DNA of 64,000 nucleotides from Bilabrum cf. latius (lineage: Eukaryota > Bigyra: Bicosoecida > Bigyra > Bicosoecida), in NCBI GenBank assembly GCA_965178125.1, contig OZ237758.1, positions 434,001 to 498,000 on the forward strand, read 5' to 3'. Position 1 is the stretch's first letter. Every line of letters starts with the position of its first letter. Below, piece by piece: positions 35,001 to 48,000 of the stretch. Below the pieces are notes generated by a model that made no database searches, was not told where the DNA came from, and was given only the letters and a program-made list of their open reading frames with translations. A program made the position numbers and the translations under genes.

Positions 35001-36524
35001 GAGACGCCTCTCGTACTCTGTCATTAGCTGCCGCCTCTCTTCCTGCGATCTGTTCTCCTGCTCAGAGGCCTGCCGCACGGCCTGCTGGTGCTCCTGCCTG
35101 AGCTGGTCGAGCTGGCGCGCCGCGGCTTCTCGAGCGCCGGCCGCCTCACGAAGCTGCTGCAGCGTTTTATCGAGCTGCGAGCGCAGGGAGTCGGCTTCTC
35201 CTTTCGAGCTGCGGACCGCCGCCTCCAGCTCCTTGCACCTCGCCTGCGCGCTGCTCAGCTCTTCCTACAGATCGTGCGCCGCTTGCCTGTGCCTCCTCTC
35301 GCGATCCTCCGCGGCCGCCTGTGCCGCTTCCTGCAGCTCTCTCCTCTCCCTCCCCATGACTTCCTTGCCCTCCTGCACCCTTGCCTCTGCCTCCCTCTGT
35401 GCAGCCTCCAGTCGACCCTGCATCCTGGCGTGCTCCTGCTCCGCCTCGGCCTTGGCCTACGCAACCGTCTCCCTCGCGGCTCGGAGCCGGTCTTCAAGGG
35501 CCTGCTCCGCCACGGACGCCTGCTGCCTATGCCTGGCCAGGGTCTCCTCCGCCTCCGCCCGCCTTGCCTCCGATTCCTGCAGCGCCTTGCCGGTACTTTC
35601 GCTTGACTGCCTGCTCCTGGCGACCTCGGCCTCCAGCCGGTCGAGCTCCTCATCCCTGCCCTGCAACAGCTGCAAATTGTGAGAGAAATCCGACCGCAGT
35701 CGCTGGTGCTGGTCGCGAAGCGCAGCCAGCTCCTGCTGCGTCCTCTCCAGCTGCGCCTGGAGGTGCCTCGCTCGGTACTCGGTGATGTCGTGAAGCTCCC
35801 TCTCCTTCTGCTCGATCAGGCTCCGGAGGTCGGTTCCGCTGGATTGCGCGGCACCGGATGCCGTGGTAGCGGACAGGGTCGCCGCAGTGGCAGAAAACGA
35901 GCCGGCGCCAGGCCTGGGCGGGGGAGGCATCCCGGTGCCCGAGCGAATGCTCGCACCCGGAGCTAGAGGCAGCTGAGGCGAGGAGGCATGCGCGGCGATG
36001 GCCCGGGATTCTGCGGGGACCATGATACCGCTGCGAGATGAGCCTACAGCGGGAAATTCAACGCTGCTTGCTGCGTGTGGTCCAGCTTGGGACGCTATCG
36101 ATGATTGCAAAGAGCTAGCGACAGGAGCACTGGTTGCTGAGAAGCCTGCGATAGTAGATCCAACTTCAGACGATGCGCCTTCGGCTGCTAGGCCGCCAAT
36201 TGTGGCTTGCACGTGACTTGGAAAAGGCCCGGAGACTTCCTGCGACTTGGATCCTGTCGTGCCACCCCATGCCCCCGATCCCGTGGCCCCTGCGAACGGC
36301 AGCTCGCCGTCGGTGGCACGCAGATGCGGAGCTATGCCGGACTGTGCAAATGCCGTTCCTCCCGTCGAGAATAATCTATCGTTTCCATCGAGGCTTGTGT
36401 CAGGTGACCCTGCATCGATTCCTGCAATATCTTCTAGGGTCATGCGCTGTGATGCGTCAACTGCACTCCCACCGGCAGCTACTTCGTCTGCAGACTTTCT
36501 TGAGGGGCCATCGGAAGATGACAT
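32100..36524 (-). CDS. Long coiled-coil protein with disordered ends
   Basis: Structural or scaffold-type coiled-coil protein of 1,474 residues in one frame with nine TAGs, start ATG 36524, stop TGA. The first 240 residues are Ser/Ala/Gly-rich and disordered. Long heptad blocks follow (for example 'LIEQKERELHDITEYRARH', 'AELEAAADRAQRME', 'EKALKEARAEADRHAQAAA'), then a Pro/Gly-rich spacer, further heptads near 33950 and 33300-32930, and a Ser/Arg/Gly-rich basic C-terminus. Centrosomal, ciliary, Golgi or cytoskeletal proteins can look like this, so no specific function is claimed. Several TAGs sit inside heptad blocks at polar positions, as in 'AHDL-TAG-EELSSAQ' and 'QRME-TAG-ELDDLRSK'. Divergent from the RING gene with a 148-bp shared spacer. 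Confidence 0.85.
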
Positions 36525-36672
36525 ACAAAAAATACAAATAAGAGGGAATCAGAGGGCGTTGCGAAGCAAACAAGCCCTAGTGCGTATTCAAATTCAGGCT
36601 GTAACAACGATCGGAAATATACCACAGACTGCACCTCACAAATGACGGGTCCGACGAAGTTGTACTTTCGCA
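36525..36672. promoter_or_regulatory. Bidirectional promoter region, coiled-coil / RING genes
   Basis: 148 bp between divergent ATGs; both promoters must fit here. No element recognised. Confidence 0.45.
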
Positions 36673-38787
36673 ATGGGCAACGCGCAAAGCGACGCGGACA
36701 ATCGCGACAGCGTACGAGACTCTTCTTCAATAGATGATGAGTAGATTGATCCTGCACTCACGGACCCTGATGCGCTATATCAGCTGTTTGCGCAAGGATT
36801 GTCACCTGACGACATCCTCAGCAGTGATGCTTTTCGTAGAATGCAGAACAGGATTGCGGGCGAATAGGCGGGCTAGGCCGCAGACTAGTAGTAGAACGAT
36901 AGCATACTGCAGGACGCACCGACAATCCAATCAAGAGCTCACCTGGTTCGGGGCAGCGTCAGGCTAGTTGAGGTTGCTGATCCCGTCAGCGCACAGAATC
37001 CTGGAGCCATGCGAGTTTTAGGCGCGTAGCGACGATTCGCCGTGCAGTTTCGATATCGTGCAACCATCCCGGTGACCGCTCGGGTGCTGATCGGCGCCAC
37101 GGAGCGACTTCGCCCGCCGAAACGTGATGAAGCCGAGGTCGTCACCATGGTGGACGGCGAATCGTACGATGCCAAAGTGAAACCAAAGGACTAGAACCGG
37201 TCAAGCGAAGGAAATCAAGCGGAATAGCCGTCTGGCGCAGAGGCTACGGCAGCGGGTGCGGCTACAGCTGCAGCCGGACCTGCGCCAAACCCACCGACAA
37301 CCGAGCAGCATCAGGCTCCACCCGACCCGCTAGACGTCTCACACCCCACGCGCTTCTTCCGCGCGACGGTCGCCTCCCCTCCCATGCGGCTTCCTCCCGG
37401 CTGGGACTGCAGGTGCACGACATCCGCCTGCCTTCCCCTCTTCGAGGAGGACTGCCGCAGGATGGGCGGGCTGCGAGCGAGCCCTGCCAGAGCCTACTGG
37501 CCACTGGTGGTGGTCCTGCAGCCAGACCTACCGGCCGTCCCGGATGATCAGACTGCTTCAGAGGACGCTGCGTCAGATAGGCCGCGAAAGGAAACGGCGG
37601 CTTCCAGCACGTTGGCACCAGGGTCAGCTGCAGGGTCTGCGGCAGAGGCAGGCGGGCCAGCGCAGGGGCGGGCATCAGTGGCGCCCATCTCCAGCAAGAA
37701 AGAAGCGATGGCTGGGTCTACGGACAGGGCGGGTGCCCTACCGTGGGGAGAGCCTCGGCTAGGGCTGGATGCTCGAGGTGGAGGTCGAGGTGGGGCTGGG
37801 GCTGGGGCTGTTCTGTCCCCGCTCTCGTCATCAGGCGCTCTAGTGGCTCTGCCGGTGGAGGACGCCAGCAAGCAGGTCGAAATTTCTTACTGCTCGCGGA
37901 TCATGGGGGCGGACGAGCTGGTGGGCCGAGGCCCGGCAAGCCCTCGCCGAGAAGCGCCCGCGGCCGTCAGCAGCAGCTCCAGTGCCCCGGGCACTGCAAC
38001 GACGGCCGGTGCCGGATCGGGATCTAGGGCTAGAGCTGGCGATGATGCTGGGGATGGAGGCAGCGGTGATGCAGCGAGCTAGCCGACCGATGGGGACGAA
38101 GGCGGTGGCGACGGCGGATAGCCACCTTTGAAGTCTTCGGACGAGGAAGGGAAGAAAGGCAGTTCATTCCGTGCCGAGATATCGAAGCAGCGGTTTCAGT
38201 TCGGGCGATAGTCTTACGAGCTGAGGGACATCTACGGGCTGGTGGACGAGGAGGAGGACGTCGATGGTGAGGAGGAAGGCAAGGGCGACGACGGGGAAGA
38301 TGGAAGGGCTTCAGACGACGAAGAGGTGCTGCCTGTGGCGTCTGCGAGCGGAGGTGGCGCTGGATTTGATTCCGATGTGGCCGGCGCAGGTGCCGTGTCT
38401 GGTGAGGGTGTCAGCGCGCAACAGGCGGCCGAGATCGTCGCTGCCACGAAGCTGCGTGCGGCTATGCAGCCCGTGGCTGGGGGGAATGCAGCTCCCGAAG
38501 AGGACCCCGCGGTGGCTGCTTCGCTGGATGCCGGTGGCCGTACGATCGCAGCCTGTGTGATTTGCCTGTGCCAGCCGAGAAACACGGTGGCTCTGCCCTG
38601 CAGGCACTGCTGCATGTGCAGAGGATGCGCGGATCGCATGCGCGCTGAGCAGCAGAGGTGTCCGATATGCAGGACGCAGATCGCGCTGCTGCTGCACATC
38701 GACGCCTTGGACGAGCAGGAGGAGGAGAGCGGGGACGGTGGCGCTGCCAGCGTGCCAGTGGTTGGATCAAGAGCTCCTGGTGTTTGA
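36673..38787 (+). CDS. MGRN1/LOG2-like RING E3 ubiquitin ligase
   Basis: Predicted membrane-anchored E3 ligase of the Mahogunin/LOG2 family. 704 residues, 12 in-frame TAGs including three in a row at 36886-36894. Seen: start MGNAQS predicting N-myristoylation; 'LVRGSVRLVEV' and 'RRFAVQFRYRATIPVTARVL', matching the family's substrate-binding (DAR2-like) beta region that precedes the RING; 'SYELRDIYGL', the motif family members carry just before the RING; C-terminal C3HC4 RING ('CVICLCQPRNTVALPCRHCC', 'CPICRTQIALLL'). Long Ala/Ser/Gly-rich acidic insertions separate these parts, making it longer than plant or animal members. Stop TGA. The RING is secure; the subfamily call rests on the upstream motifs. 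Confidence 0.88.
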
Positions 38788-39012
38788 CCTTCAAGCGAGA
38801 ATTGCCCTTTACCCTGCGCCTTTTTCAGCGCACAGCACCGGTTCGCTTTGCAATCAACGAACGTTCGTCTCTGGGGCGACCTCGTGGATTTTTCGTTTGA
38901 TGCTCAGCACTGAAAACCTGATTCAAATTAGAATAAGTCAGCATTTTCTCTTTCATATACAGTAGATCAAGATATTTGGAAGGACAGGATCCCGTGCAGC
39001 ACCGCAGACGCT
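38788..39012. other. Intergenic region, RING gene / giant HEAT-like gene
   Basis: 225 bp between two same-strand genes, holding the 3' end of one and the promoter of the next. No GTRAG donor is visible, so no upstream exon for the next gene is indicated, although CGCAG occurs at 39003-39006. Confidence 0.4.
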
Positions 39013-42000
39013 ATGCTTTCAGCATAGCAGCTGCATGCGATCTCGAGAGGCCTGCTGACAGACGATTCCAAGGGTGCTGGTGCAAGGCACAGCTAGCTGG
39101 CGCTTGAAAAGAGTCTGGGTGTTCTGAGCCTGCATCTAAGCACGCATCCTTGCAAAGGATTACCACGCGGTGTTCGGAGAGGATTGCTCCGCGTTGCTCT
39201 GGGCCAAACCTTTGGTTCATCAACTTCCGCGCTCGCTTTGCGTCTGCTCCAGCAATCTTCGCCTAGCTTCTTTGCATAGCCATGCGTCAGCCGTCTTGTG
39301 GCTTCTGGGGGCGAAGCGGCCGTTGCACAAGATGAGCAATTCGTGGCAGCGGTATCTGGCGGGGCTTGGAGGGGCGTCTTGTCGCTATCTGAGGGTTCCA
39401 AATGCCTGGTATCCTGCAATTAGGCTATGGGAGCAAGCGCAGCGGCATGCACACGTTTCTGGCTCGGCGGGGAGGGGACGCTGGAGGCCATTGTGTCCGC
39501 GACTGAGCCCAGCCCCTCCACCCATCCGGCAGCCATGCAAGCAGCACTCCCTGTCCTCGCCAGATCCATGCGAGTTGCCTGGAGAGCTGTAGATCCCGTA
39601 TTATCAGGGGAAAGTGGCGAGGGTATCGCCGGCAGCGGCTCAGTCGGGGGCGACCTGCCGTTTGCTTCGCACAGAGATGCCGCGCGATGCAGGACTACCT
39701 TGAGGAAGGTTCTCCCGGGCTTCGTCAAGCACCTGCTCGGGCTGTGCATCGGGGAAGACGCTGTGGCAGCGGGTGCAGCCGCTGAGGCGCTGCTTGTGCT
39801 CATCGCGAGCGACTGTGCCCGGTGCGGTCTAGATGTTGGCTGGGACACTACGGAGACGGCTGGGAGCTCTGCTTCGACAGGCGGGTCACTGGGAGACGAA
39901 GACGATCCTTTCTTGCGCATGTGTGGTGTCCTGCATGCGGGCGATTGGTCTCTTGGCAACTTTAGCGGGATGGCCGTCGAAGGTGGCTCAATTGCCGCGG
40001 GTGTTGGCTGGAGCGGGCCGTGGTCTGCTTGGCGGTGGCACTTCCTCAGGGCAACTGCAGGGCCCCTGGCAGGCTCCTTGCCCCTACTCGTGGGCGCAAT
40101 GGACGGCGTTCCTCCTCGCGGACGGCAGAGCCTCATGGGATTGTGCTCCTGTGTTGCGTTCGTGGCCATGCTGGAGGATGAGCACGGTTGGCGCGGGCCT
40201 CGCCTGGGACCATCAGGTGAGAACGTCTAGAATAGTGGGATAGAACAAGAAGAAGAGGACATACTGTAGGCCGCGAGCAGGAATAAGCACTCCACAGATG
40301 CAGCTCCAGATGCAGAAGCTTTGCCACCTGCTGCATCTGGAGCTGGGTCTGACGACTCCATTGCAAGAGATGCCGAGTAGGGGTCTCGACGCCGCCAAGG
40401 CAGCCATGTAACCTCGACGCCTCATATACCACACAGCATGGCCGGACTCTTAACAGAGACAGCTTCAGCCTTGGCGCGACTGCAGTCTCGTGTGGCTACC
40501 AGCGAATCACCGTCGGGCGGCAGTGCCTCTGTTACTGCCCCTCAGGTGATCGAGGCCGCGCGTGAGGCGGTCGAGCACGTTGCTGAAGCTGCGCTGGCGC
40601 AATCCTTGTCGCTCGATGTTGAGACGGAATCGGTTGGAACAAGGCGAGACACGGACGAGGCGGCAGATGGCTTCGACACTGACCGGGACTGGGTTGCCGC
40701 TGAGAGCGCCCTCCAAGGCCTTCGGGAGCCAAGCCTGGTACGGATGGCGATCGGCGCGTCAGTGAACGATCCATGCGTGGTGCCTCTTGTGCGGCAAACC
40801 GTCCTTGCTGGCCTTTTGCTTCCAAGGCTCCTGCATTCGCAAGAAAGGGTAGAGGCCGACACCGCTGCTGCGTGGCTCTGGGCGCTGGTTAGAGCCATCA
40901 CCACGGTTGGCACCAGCGGGACTCTCCTTCTTCGCGGGTGGCGATCCGGATCCATCAGCCACACCAAGACACAGCCCGCAGTAGTGCGGTAGCACGGTCG
41001 GTCTGCCCGTCTCATGCGTGCGGTCTTAGCCGAGACCCATGGTGCTATCACCAGCTCGTTGCGACGGCGGGTAGAACAGCATATGCTAGGATCTGGTTCT
41101 GGCAAGCTAAGCCTGCCCCACCAAACCTCCGAGCGAGTATTTCAGCAGCTACTTCTCTGCCTGGCGTCTGGGGATAACCACGCTATTTTGCGGCAGGCAC
41201 CGTGGCTCCTCGCAGCTGCAGCTGCGATTGATAGCGAACTGCATCGTTGGCAGATCCTCAGGCAAGCTGCAAGGCTGTGTGTGCTGGCAACGATTCGATC
41301 AGTAATGGCTAGGGCTGCAGGCACTGCGGAATATAGACCGGCTGTGCCCCGTCTTGTGAAGACCCTGGAGAGTGGCATTGCTAGCATGTGCGGGGCATAC
41401 TTGTCCGTCGGTCGCCTTGCGATAGTCCAAAGAGCCCTGCTTGTGGAGCTCTGCGGGGCAATGCGTACGTGCGTTGCAGGCACGGAGTTGGCCAGTCGCT
41501 GGATGCAAGAGGCGGGTGGCCTTCTAAGCGAGTCCTTGTGGGCAGTCAGAAGTGTGGTAGAGGCCAGCGTGTTGGGGAAAGGACGAGGTGCTGCGGCTGC
41601 ATCCAAGCAGCATAGAACCGTCGCAGGCATGAAGCCAAGACACCTGTGGATTGGGTTACAGGATTCTCAAGCACAGCAAGCCAGCGTTGACCACGAGCAA
41701 ACGTGTCTCTTGGCTCACGCTTGCGTTGATTTGGCATCGGGCCTTGCTATGCAAGGTGCTACGCGGGGCAAATGGGTTATCAAATTGGATGGAAAAGGCG
41801 CAAAGCGCAGCATACCGCTGTCCAAGGCAGCAGTGCGCGCAGCGGATAGTGCTGTCGGACACGTGATGCGCGCTGCGTCTGACGAGGTGATCACTCATAT
41901 TGCAGAAGCTGCTGCGCGGGAAAGGACCATCGTGCTGCAAGCAGCTGCGGCCCAGGCAGCCAGTCAAGAGTCAGCAGTTAGTACGGCGATGGCAGCTGCG

Positions 42001-45000
42001 CTACGGAGTTCTGGGGAAGCGCACTTGATGCTGGCAAATAGCAGCGAGCGCTCGATAGCTATCGATCGAGCAGCACGGCGGATTGATGGGGCAAGCCGTG
42101 GGACCGACTAGCAGGCGTCAGCCAGCGAGATCGTTCGTGCTGGGTCACAGCGCGCGAGGCTGAACAAGACAGGCGGTGGGTCTGGCCAGGATCTCCTGTC
42201 TGGTCAATCCTCTGCAGACGCGAAAGGTGTGCAGCAGCTCGTGGCTGCCGGTGTACGGAGTGACTCCGTCTCGCAGGCAGTCTCTTCAGGTGGACTGCCG
42301 TCCTCCTTTGCGTCTGGGTCAACTCTGAACGGACACTTGCCAGTGCAGGCCATTGACGCAGCTTCTTGCCAATAGCTGGCATTGGCATCGCAGTCAACTT
42401 GGAGCAAACCACCAACGGCTGGAACGCTCATATCAGTTGGTCTTGTGGCAGGCGGCATGCTCGCACCTTGGGACTAGGCCTCTGTTTCGTCCAGAAGGCT
42501 CGGCAGCGGCGGGGCGCAGGTGCAGCTAGATGGGGATGAAACCAGAGACTCTACGTACAAGGGGGCTGTCCTTCGCGGGGAGTTGTCCCGGGCCACGTAG
42601 TGCTATAGTGGTGTTGCAGTCGCAGTGAGGTGCGCTTGGCTTCGGCTGTGGGGTCTCGGCGGTGAGTTGCACCCAGTTGGCGGTCCCGGTGAGGAGTTGC
42701 CTGCGAGTGTGAAGGAGGCCATGCTGATGGGAACTGCTGATGAGGCTGCTTCAATGTGCTCTGGGCTGCTCCTGTCATTGTGCGGGGCCGTTGGTGTTGG
42801 AAGGCAGTTTCCGTCGCTTTGCCTTGAACCTGACCCGATCGCCTCGCTGCTGCCTCCTGCGGGCAGCTCTGCGACTGGGCCCCTTTCTGCCTTCAGAGCT
42901 GATATTAACAGGCTTGGCAGCTCGTTTAGGCACGGTCACGGACTTGGGATGCGATGGAGGCTGCAAGCCCACAGGCTAGGAGCACCAGTTGCTGCGGCGC
43001 AAGAAAAACGGAATCTATCCATCCATGCGCCTGGGATCAGCGGTTTGCTCGCCGCAGGAGCGGCAGAGTCGGCAATCCCTGCCGCAGGGACGGTTGCGAA
43101 GCGGCTGGGCGTCAGCAGGGCCTTTGGAGACGCTGCATGGTACGGACCCCACGGAGAAGCCCCAAGCACTGATGAAGGCCCTTCTGGTCTGGGCTGGGTC
43201 ATGCGGCTTGGGTCTCGTGTTGCCAAGCGTACCCGATGCGCGTTCAAGACTCGAGCAGTGGCGGCTGCAAAGGCCGCTGGGCTGCGAACAACTCCTCACG
43301 ACCGTGAGAATCCTTTGCCGAGCGAAGCAGTCAAGGTGCTGGGCCCAGGTGGGCACCTTGCAATGGAAATGCTCGTGCATCTATCCATGTCGTGGCCGAT
43401 CGCGACTTGGCCTCTAGTGTCGCGAGTTGCCAGCCAGCTACTGCGTTTGCCCACTCTATCCAAGGAGTTCCGACGAGAAATAGGCAATCTTCTTCAGTCT
43501 TCTAGAGCTGCAGTGGCTGCTGACTTGGCACTCCGGACCGCCGCGACTGCGAGCGGGCCAGACCAGCTGCCAAAGCACGCAAAGAAAGGGAACGAGAAGA
43601 AAGCATTGAGCAAGAACCAGACGTTCGACGAGGCAGGCCTTGCCGCTGGAGCAAAAGTCGCGTGTGCAGCGGCAGGAGCTCGGTCCACGCTGGAGATCAT
43701 TGCAAGCGACGACTCAAGTCTAAAGGCCTTGTCGCCCGAGGCAACGACGACTGCCGCTGCAAAACTTGCGGCTTGGTTGCGCCTGAACCTGCCCAGCCCC
43801 AACAATTCCGCTCGATCTGAAGCATCTCCAGTTGATGATAAAGACGGAAGCGTCGAACAAGTTGCCTAGTCTGTGTATGCCTTGAACCAGGCTTTGGTCG
43901 CAACTGCGCGACAGGCGTCAGCCGTGCATATTAGCACGTAGTCAAGAGGCTTGCAGCTGACCACTTTAAGTCTGGAGCAAAGCTTGCGACGTAGACCCAT
44001 GGACAGTGGATTACCTCCGAGGTCAAGTTCGGTAATGCAAGTCGCCATTGAGGATGTCGGCCTTGGCGCTGTAGCAGAGATCGCGGATCTGCGACCTGTA
44101 GCCCTCGTCGATCCGGCGATGCAAGCGATACGGGCCGGCGTGATTGCAGCACCGCGCCCTTCGGTAGCCGCTTTGTCAGCCAACAGAGACCGGCTTGTTT
44201 ACAGAGTGGGCAGCAGTCCCATCCTGCCCTCAGTTATGTCGGGCATGTCGGATCCACTTCTCATTGCGGGCTGGTCCAGCGTGATCGGCCGGGCGTCACC
44301 ACAAGCACCTGTCGTAGCCATTGTGGCATTTGAGGTAACAAATTTGATGCGGAGGAGCCTCTCAGGGCTGAGGCTAACGGCCAGGTGTGGACAGGGGACA
44401 ACCCTGATCGGTACCTCGCCGCATGCTTTCTTCGATGCTGCAGCCGCAGAGACGATCCCAGCTGGGTACAACTCAGGCACGTTTAGCTCGGGCCATCGAT
44501 TCCCTGGGCAAGATTCGTTCGCTGCCTCAAGGCTTCTGTCGCTGCCGTCTACCGCAAGGGCTGCAATTCTTTCAGCCACTTAGTCAGCGGAAAAGGGTCT
44601 TGGCCTGCAGTCTGACCCTGTGCAAGGCGGCGGGGGAAGCGGCGCTGAATCACTCGTCAGCGGGACCGGTGGAAGCGTGGTGTCTGGGCAGGCTTCCATT
44701 CTAGAACGCAAGGGGAACGCCTCCTTACGCGGCTCGAGTGAGATGGAAAGGCATGCGCAGAGCACCTCGTCTGCTGCGGGTTGCGGCGCGGGTGAAGGGC
44801 CGGGGGCCGCTGCCTCCCTATGGCTCCCGCGCGGCAATTCGGCACACGCAAGGTAGCTTGCTGTCCGCCGCGAGCTGCCTCCCAACCGACGAGTGTGGTG
44901 GGCAGTAGCTTTGAAGCTGACGGGAACGGGACTGGATGGGCACGCGTGCTCCCTGGAAGTTGCAGCCACATCCATTGCTGAGGGCGATGACGACGAAGAT

Positions 45001-48000
45001 GATGACGAGGACGATGATGGTGGGCTCAGCGATGGATCCTCTGCTCCGCCCGGCTCCATTAGCGCATCGCCGATAAAGTCAACGTCTAGCAAGCGGGGTC
45101 TCACAGGATTGGCTGGACTTCGAGGCGGCACAGGCGTGGAGGAGAGCAAAGCGGTCGACCCCGAAGAAGAAGTCCTCAGGCGGGCTCCAGCTGGGCAAGG
45201 TCCCACTGCAAGCGAGCTGGCTGGCTTGCGCGGCGGTGGCGCTGGAGTTACCGGGCTAGAGCAGCTGCCCGACCTCGGCTGGCTGCGAGAGCAAGCCCCC
45301 GATCCAGACAGCGACACGGATTCCGACGTTGGTGACGAGGGTGGGCCCATGTCCATTGGAGGTGGCCGGGCCATGCCGCATGGGTGGAAGCAGCGCTCCA
45401 CCGACGCGGAGTGGGACTCGCCGATGATTGGTACGAACTTTGCAAAGGAACTCGGTGTCTCCACCACCCGATAGCGGACTGCCACCGGAGGAGGAGTCAT
45501 GTGGACCGGGGGAGGCCTATCCAATCGAGGCACCGCGCTGCCTCGCACTCAAATAGCCCCGTCATCGCTGGCTACAGCGGACCAGGAAGGCATTTCGCTC
45601 GAGGGCTCTCCCTTGTCAAGTCGCCCGCAGGTTCCGGGATCTGGTATTGGTGGTCGCTCAAGGGGTGGAAGAGGCCATACCGCCCGTAGGTCCTCAACCG
45701 CCCTCATTCAAACAATGGGACGAGGCGGTCCAGGCTCAGGGAGGCTGAGCCACGGTCGATCCGGATCTATCGTACCAATGTCGTTTGGCGGGGGGTCATC
45801 AATTGGTGGGAATCACAGCAAGGGCGGTGGCTCGATTGCAGGGAGCAGGCGACTGTCTACGATCTTATCACCCCGCGCCAGAGGGTAGGCACCACGATCT
45901 CGTGGGAGCGGTTCTCACGCCGGAAGCAGCGTGGCCGGCGGTTCAACTCGGGGTCCTGCAAGCCCCAGGCGGCATTCTAGAGCAGTTTCTAGCGTTGGTA
46001 TCGATTCAATCATCGAAGAGAGCGGCAGCATTCGCGGTGGCAAGTCCGCTGGCTCGGGCAGCATGGCTGACACAGCGTCAGTGGCGTCAGAGGCTGTCGT
46101 ATACGGCGGGGCTGGGGATGATCCGAACGGCGAGGCCGCATCTAGGGTGTCAACGCGAACTTTGAGGATACTGTCGTCGCCACTTCGCGTAGATTGGACG
46201 AGATCTTGCCAACCGCTGCCCCTTGGCTTGCATGATGCTGGAACACAAGCCACTGGTGGCAGTGGTTGCCAGCAGGTACACCTGGGCTGGCTTAAGTCCT
46301 TGCCGTACCATAGCATCGCTGAGTTTTCGTGCGTGGCGGGCACCGACTTGCCTGACTTGTGCGATGCTGTCATTGGGAATTTGTCACGAACACAGCCTGT
46401 TGCATCTGCTGCGTGCGCTGCTTCTAGCAGTCAAGAGGATGCGATGGACTCTGCTTCGGTCGCGTTCCGATGCCCGGACGGTTCACTTCTAGTTGTACAG
46501 ATAGATCTGTTCGCTGGGTCGAATCAGGGGAACTTGAAGCCATTGCAGAATGCCAGTCATTCGTTTCGTATCCTGTCGTCGCAAGGGGTTCGATCTGATC
46601 TTGACGGAATCGCAAACCGCCTGAAGAGCGAGCGTGACGGCGCTGCTGATCGCAAGCAATCAGTAGAATCCCATTCCGATACGGATGAGCTGGATTTCCT
46701 CGCAAGTGCTGGTAAGCCAGCGTAGGGCCTGAAACATGCAGATGTTACGGCTGGGACACACGACCTCCATGCCGATAAGTCCTGGGCACTGGGAGATTCG
46801 ACTCAGCTGCACCAACCACTGCATCGTTTTGTCGTCTAGATTGCAGCATCGTCGAGCTCCTTGCATCGAGCAGTGCGAAGCAACATTTCGACTATATTTG
46901 GTCAGCTATGTGCTGGCATGTGTGTCGGGCCCACGGCACTCATTGCGTTTGGTGAAACAAGCAATACTGCGCTGTGTTCTGCAGCACCGAAGGATGTGCA
47001 GCTGTCAAGAGCAACTAGGGCAGCTGCGGCGATTGGAGCGGCCCCGTTGTGGGAGGTGGTCAAATCTGCATCGTGCAGCACTGGTCCAAACGTTTTGAAC
47101 GGCTACGCTTTCATCGGCAGCTACGCTTCAAGAACCACGGCAGCGGTCCGTGCGGTGCAAGCCGGCCACGCGGCCCTCGTAGCACTACCCGCGCTCTTGC
47201 GAATCACGACAAGTCTGGTCAAGGCGAGCCTCGGGCGGGCTATTCCAGGGCACGATCAGAGGGTTCTGTCCAGGACTGTCTCTGATAGCACCGATGGAAG
47301 CGACTTGTTCGGCGCATCCGCTGGGGCCGCAACTGCGAGCCGACAACCCGCAGCTACTCGGGGGCAACAGGATGGCGAACTACCCAGTCTTAGTCACCTA
47401 AATGACGCGGTCAAGACGCTTCGGTCGCGTCTTGCTGCTGCATCACAGGAGTCATCTTCGAGTGAGTATTGCGTTTCGCTGTCGATCCAGGCGCTGCTGG
47501 TAGCTATGGACTCCTGGGTATCGCGGGGAGGCAGTGCGGTCGAGTCTTGGACGCAGTAGATCGAATCCGCCATGCGACTTACTGGAGCATCTCGCACCGC
47601 TGAAGTGCTAGTACTTCGGGCCATGGCTGATGAATATTCCACTGCCAAAGTTGCTGGGTCTCTGCTGGCTCGTGCGTAGGACTGGGTTGCAGCAACCGTT
47701 GGCACACAGCTTGGTTCCTCCACGGAGAAAGACAAGCCCTTTGAAGCTGTCTTTGGCAATGATAACGAATCACAATCAGTGACAGAAGCAAAAACTAGCG
47801 TTGGAGCCGTTGCGAGCAACAATCCTGCTTCGTCGAGAACGGGAGAATCAGATTCTGGCCCTGTCAAGCAGGAGCCAGTCTCCCACGGCTCTGGTCCTGC
47901 CGAATCTATCCATAACGACTCTAGCGCTGACGATTTTGACCCCTTCGGTGGCAATGAAGCTGCATAGCAAGCGCCGAGTGCTCAAGCCAAGACTGCAGCT

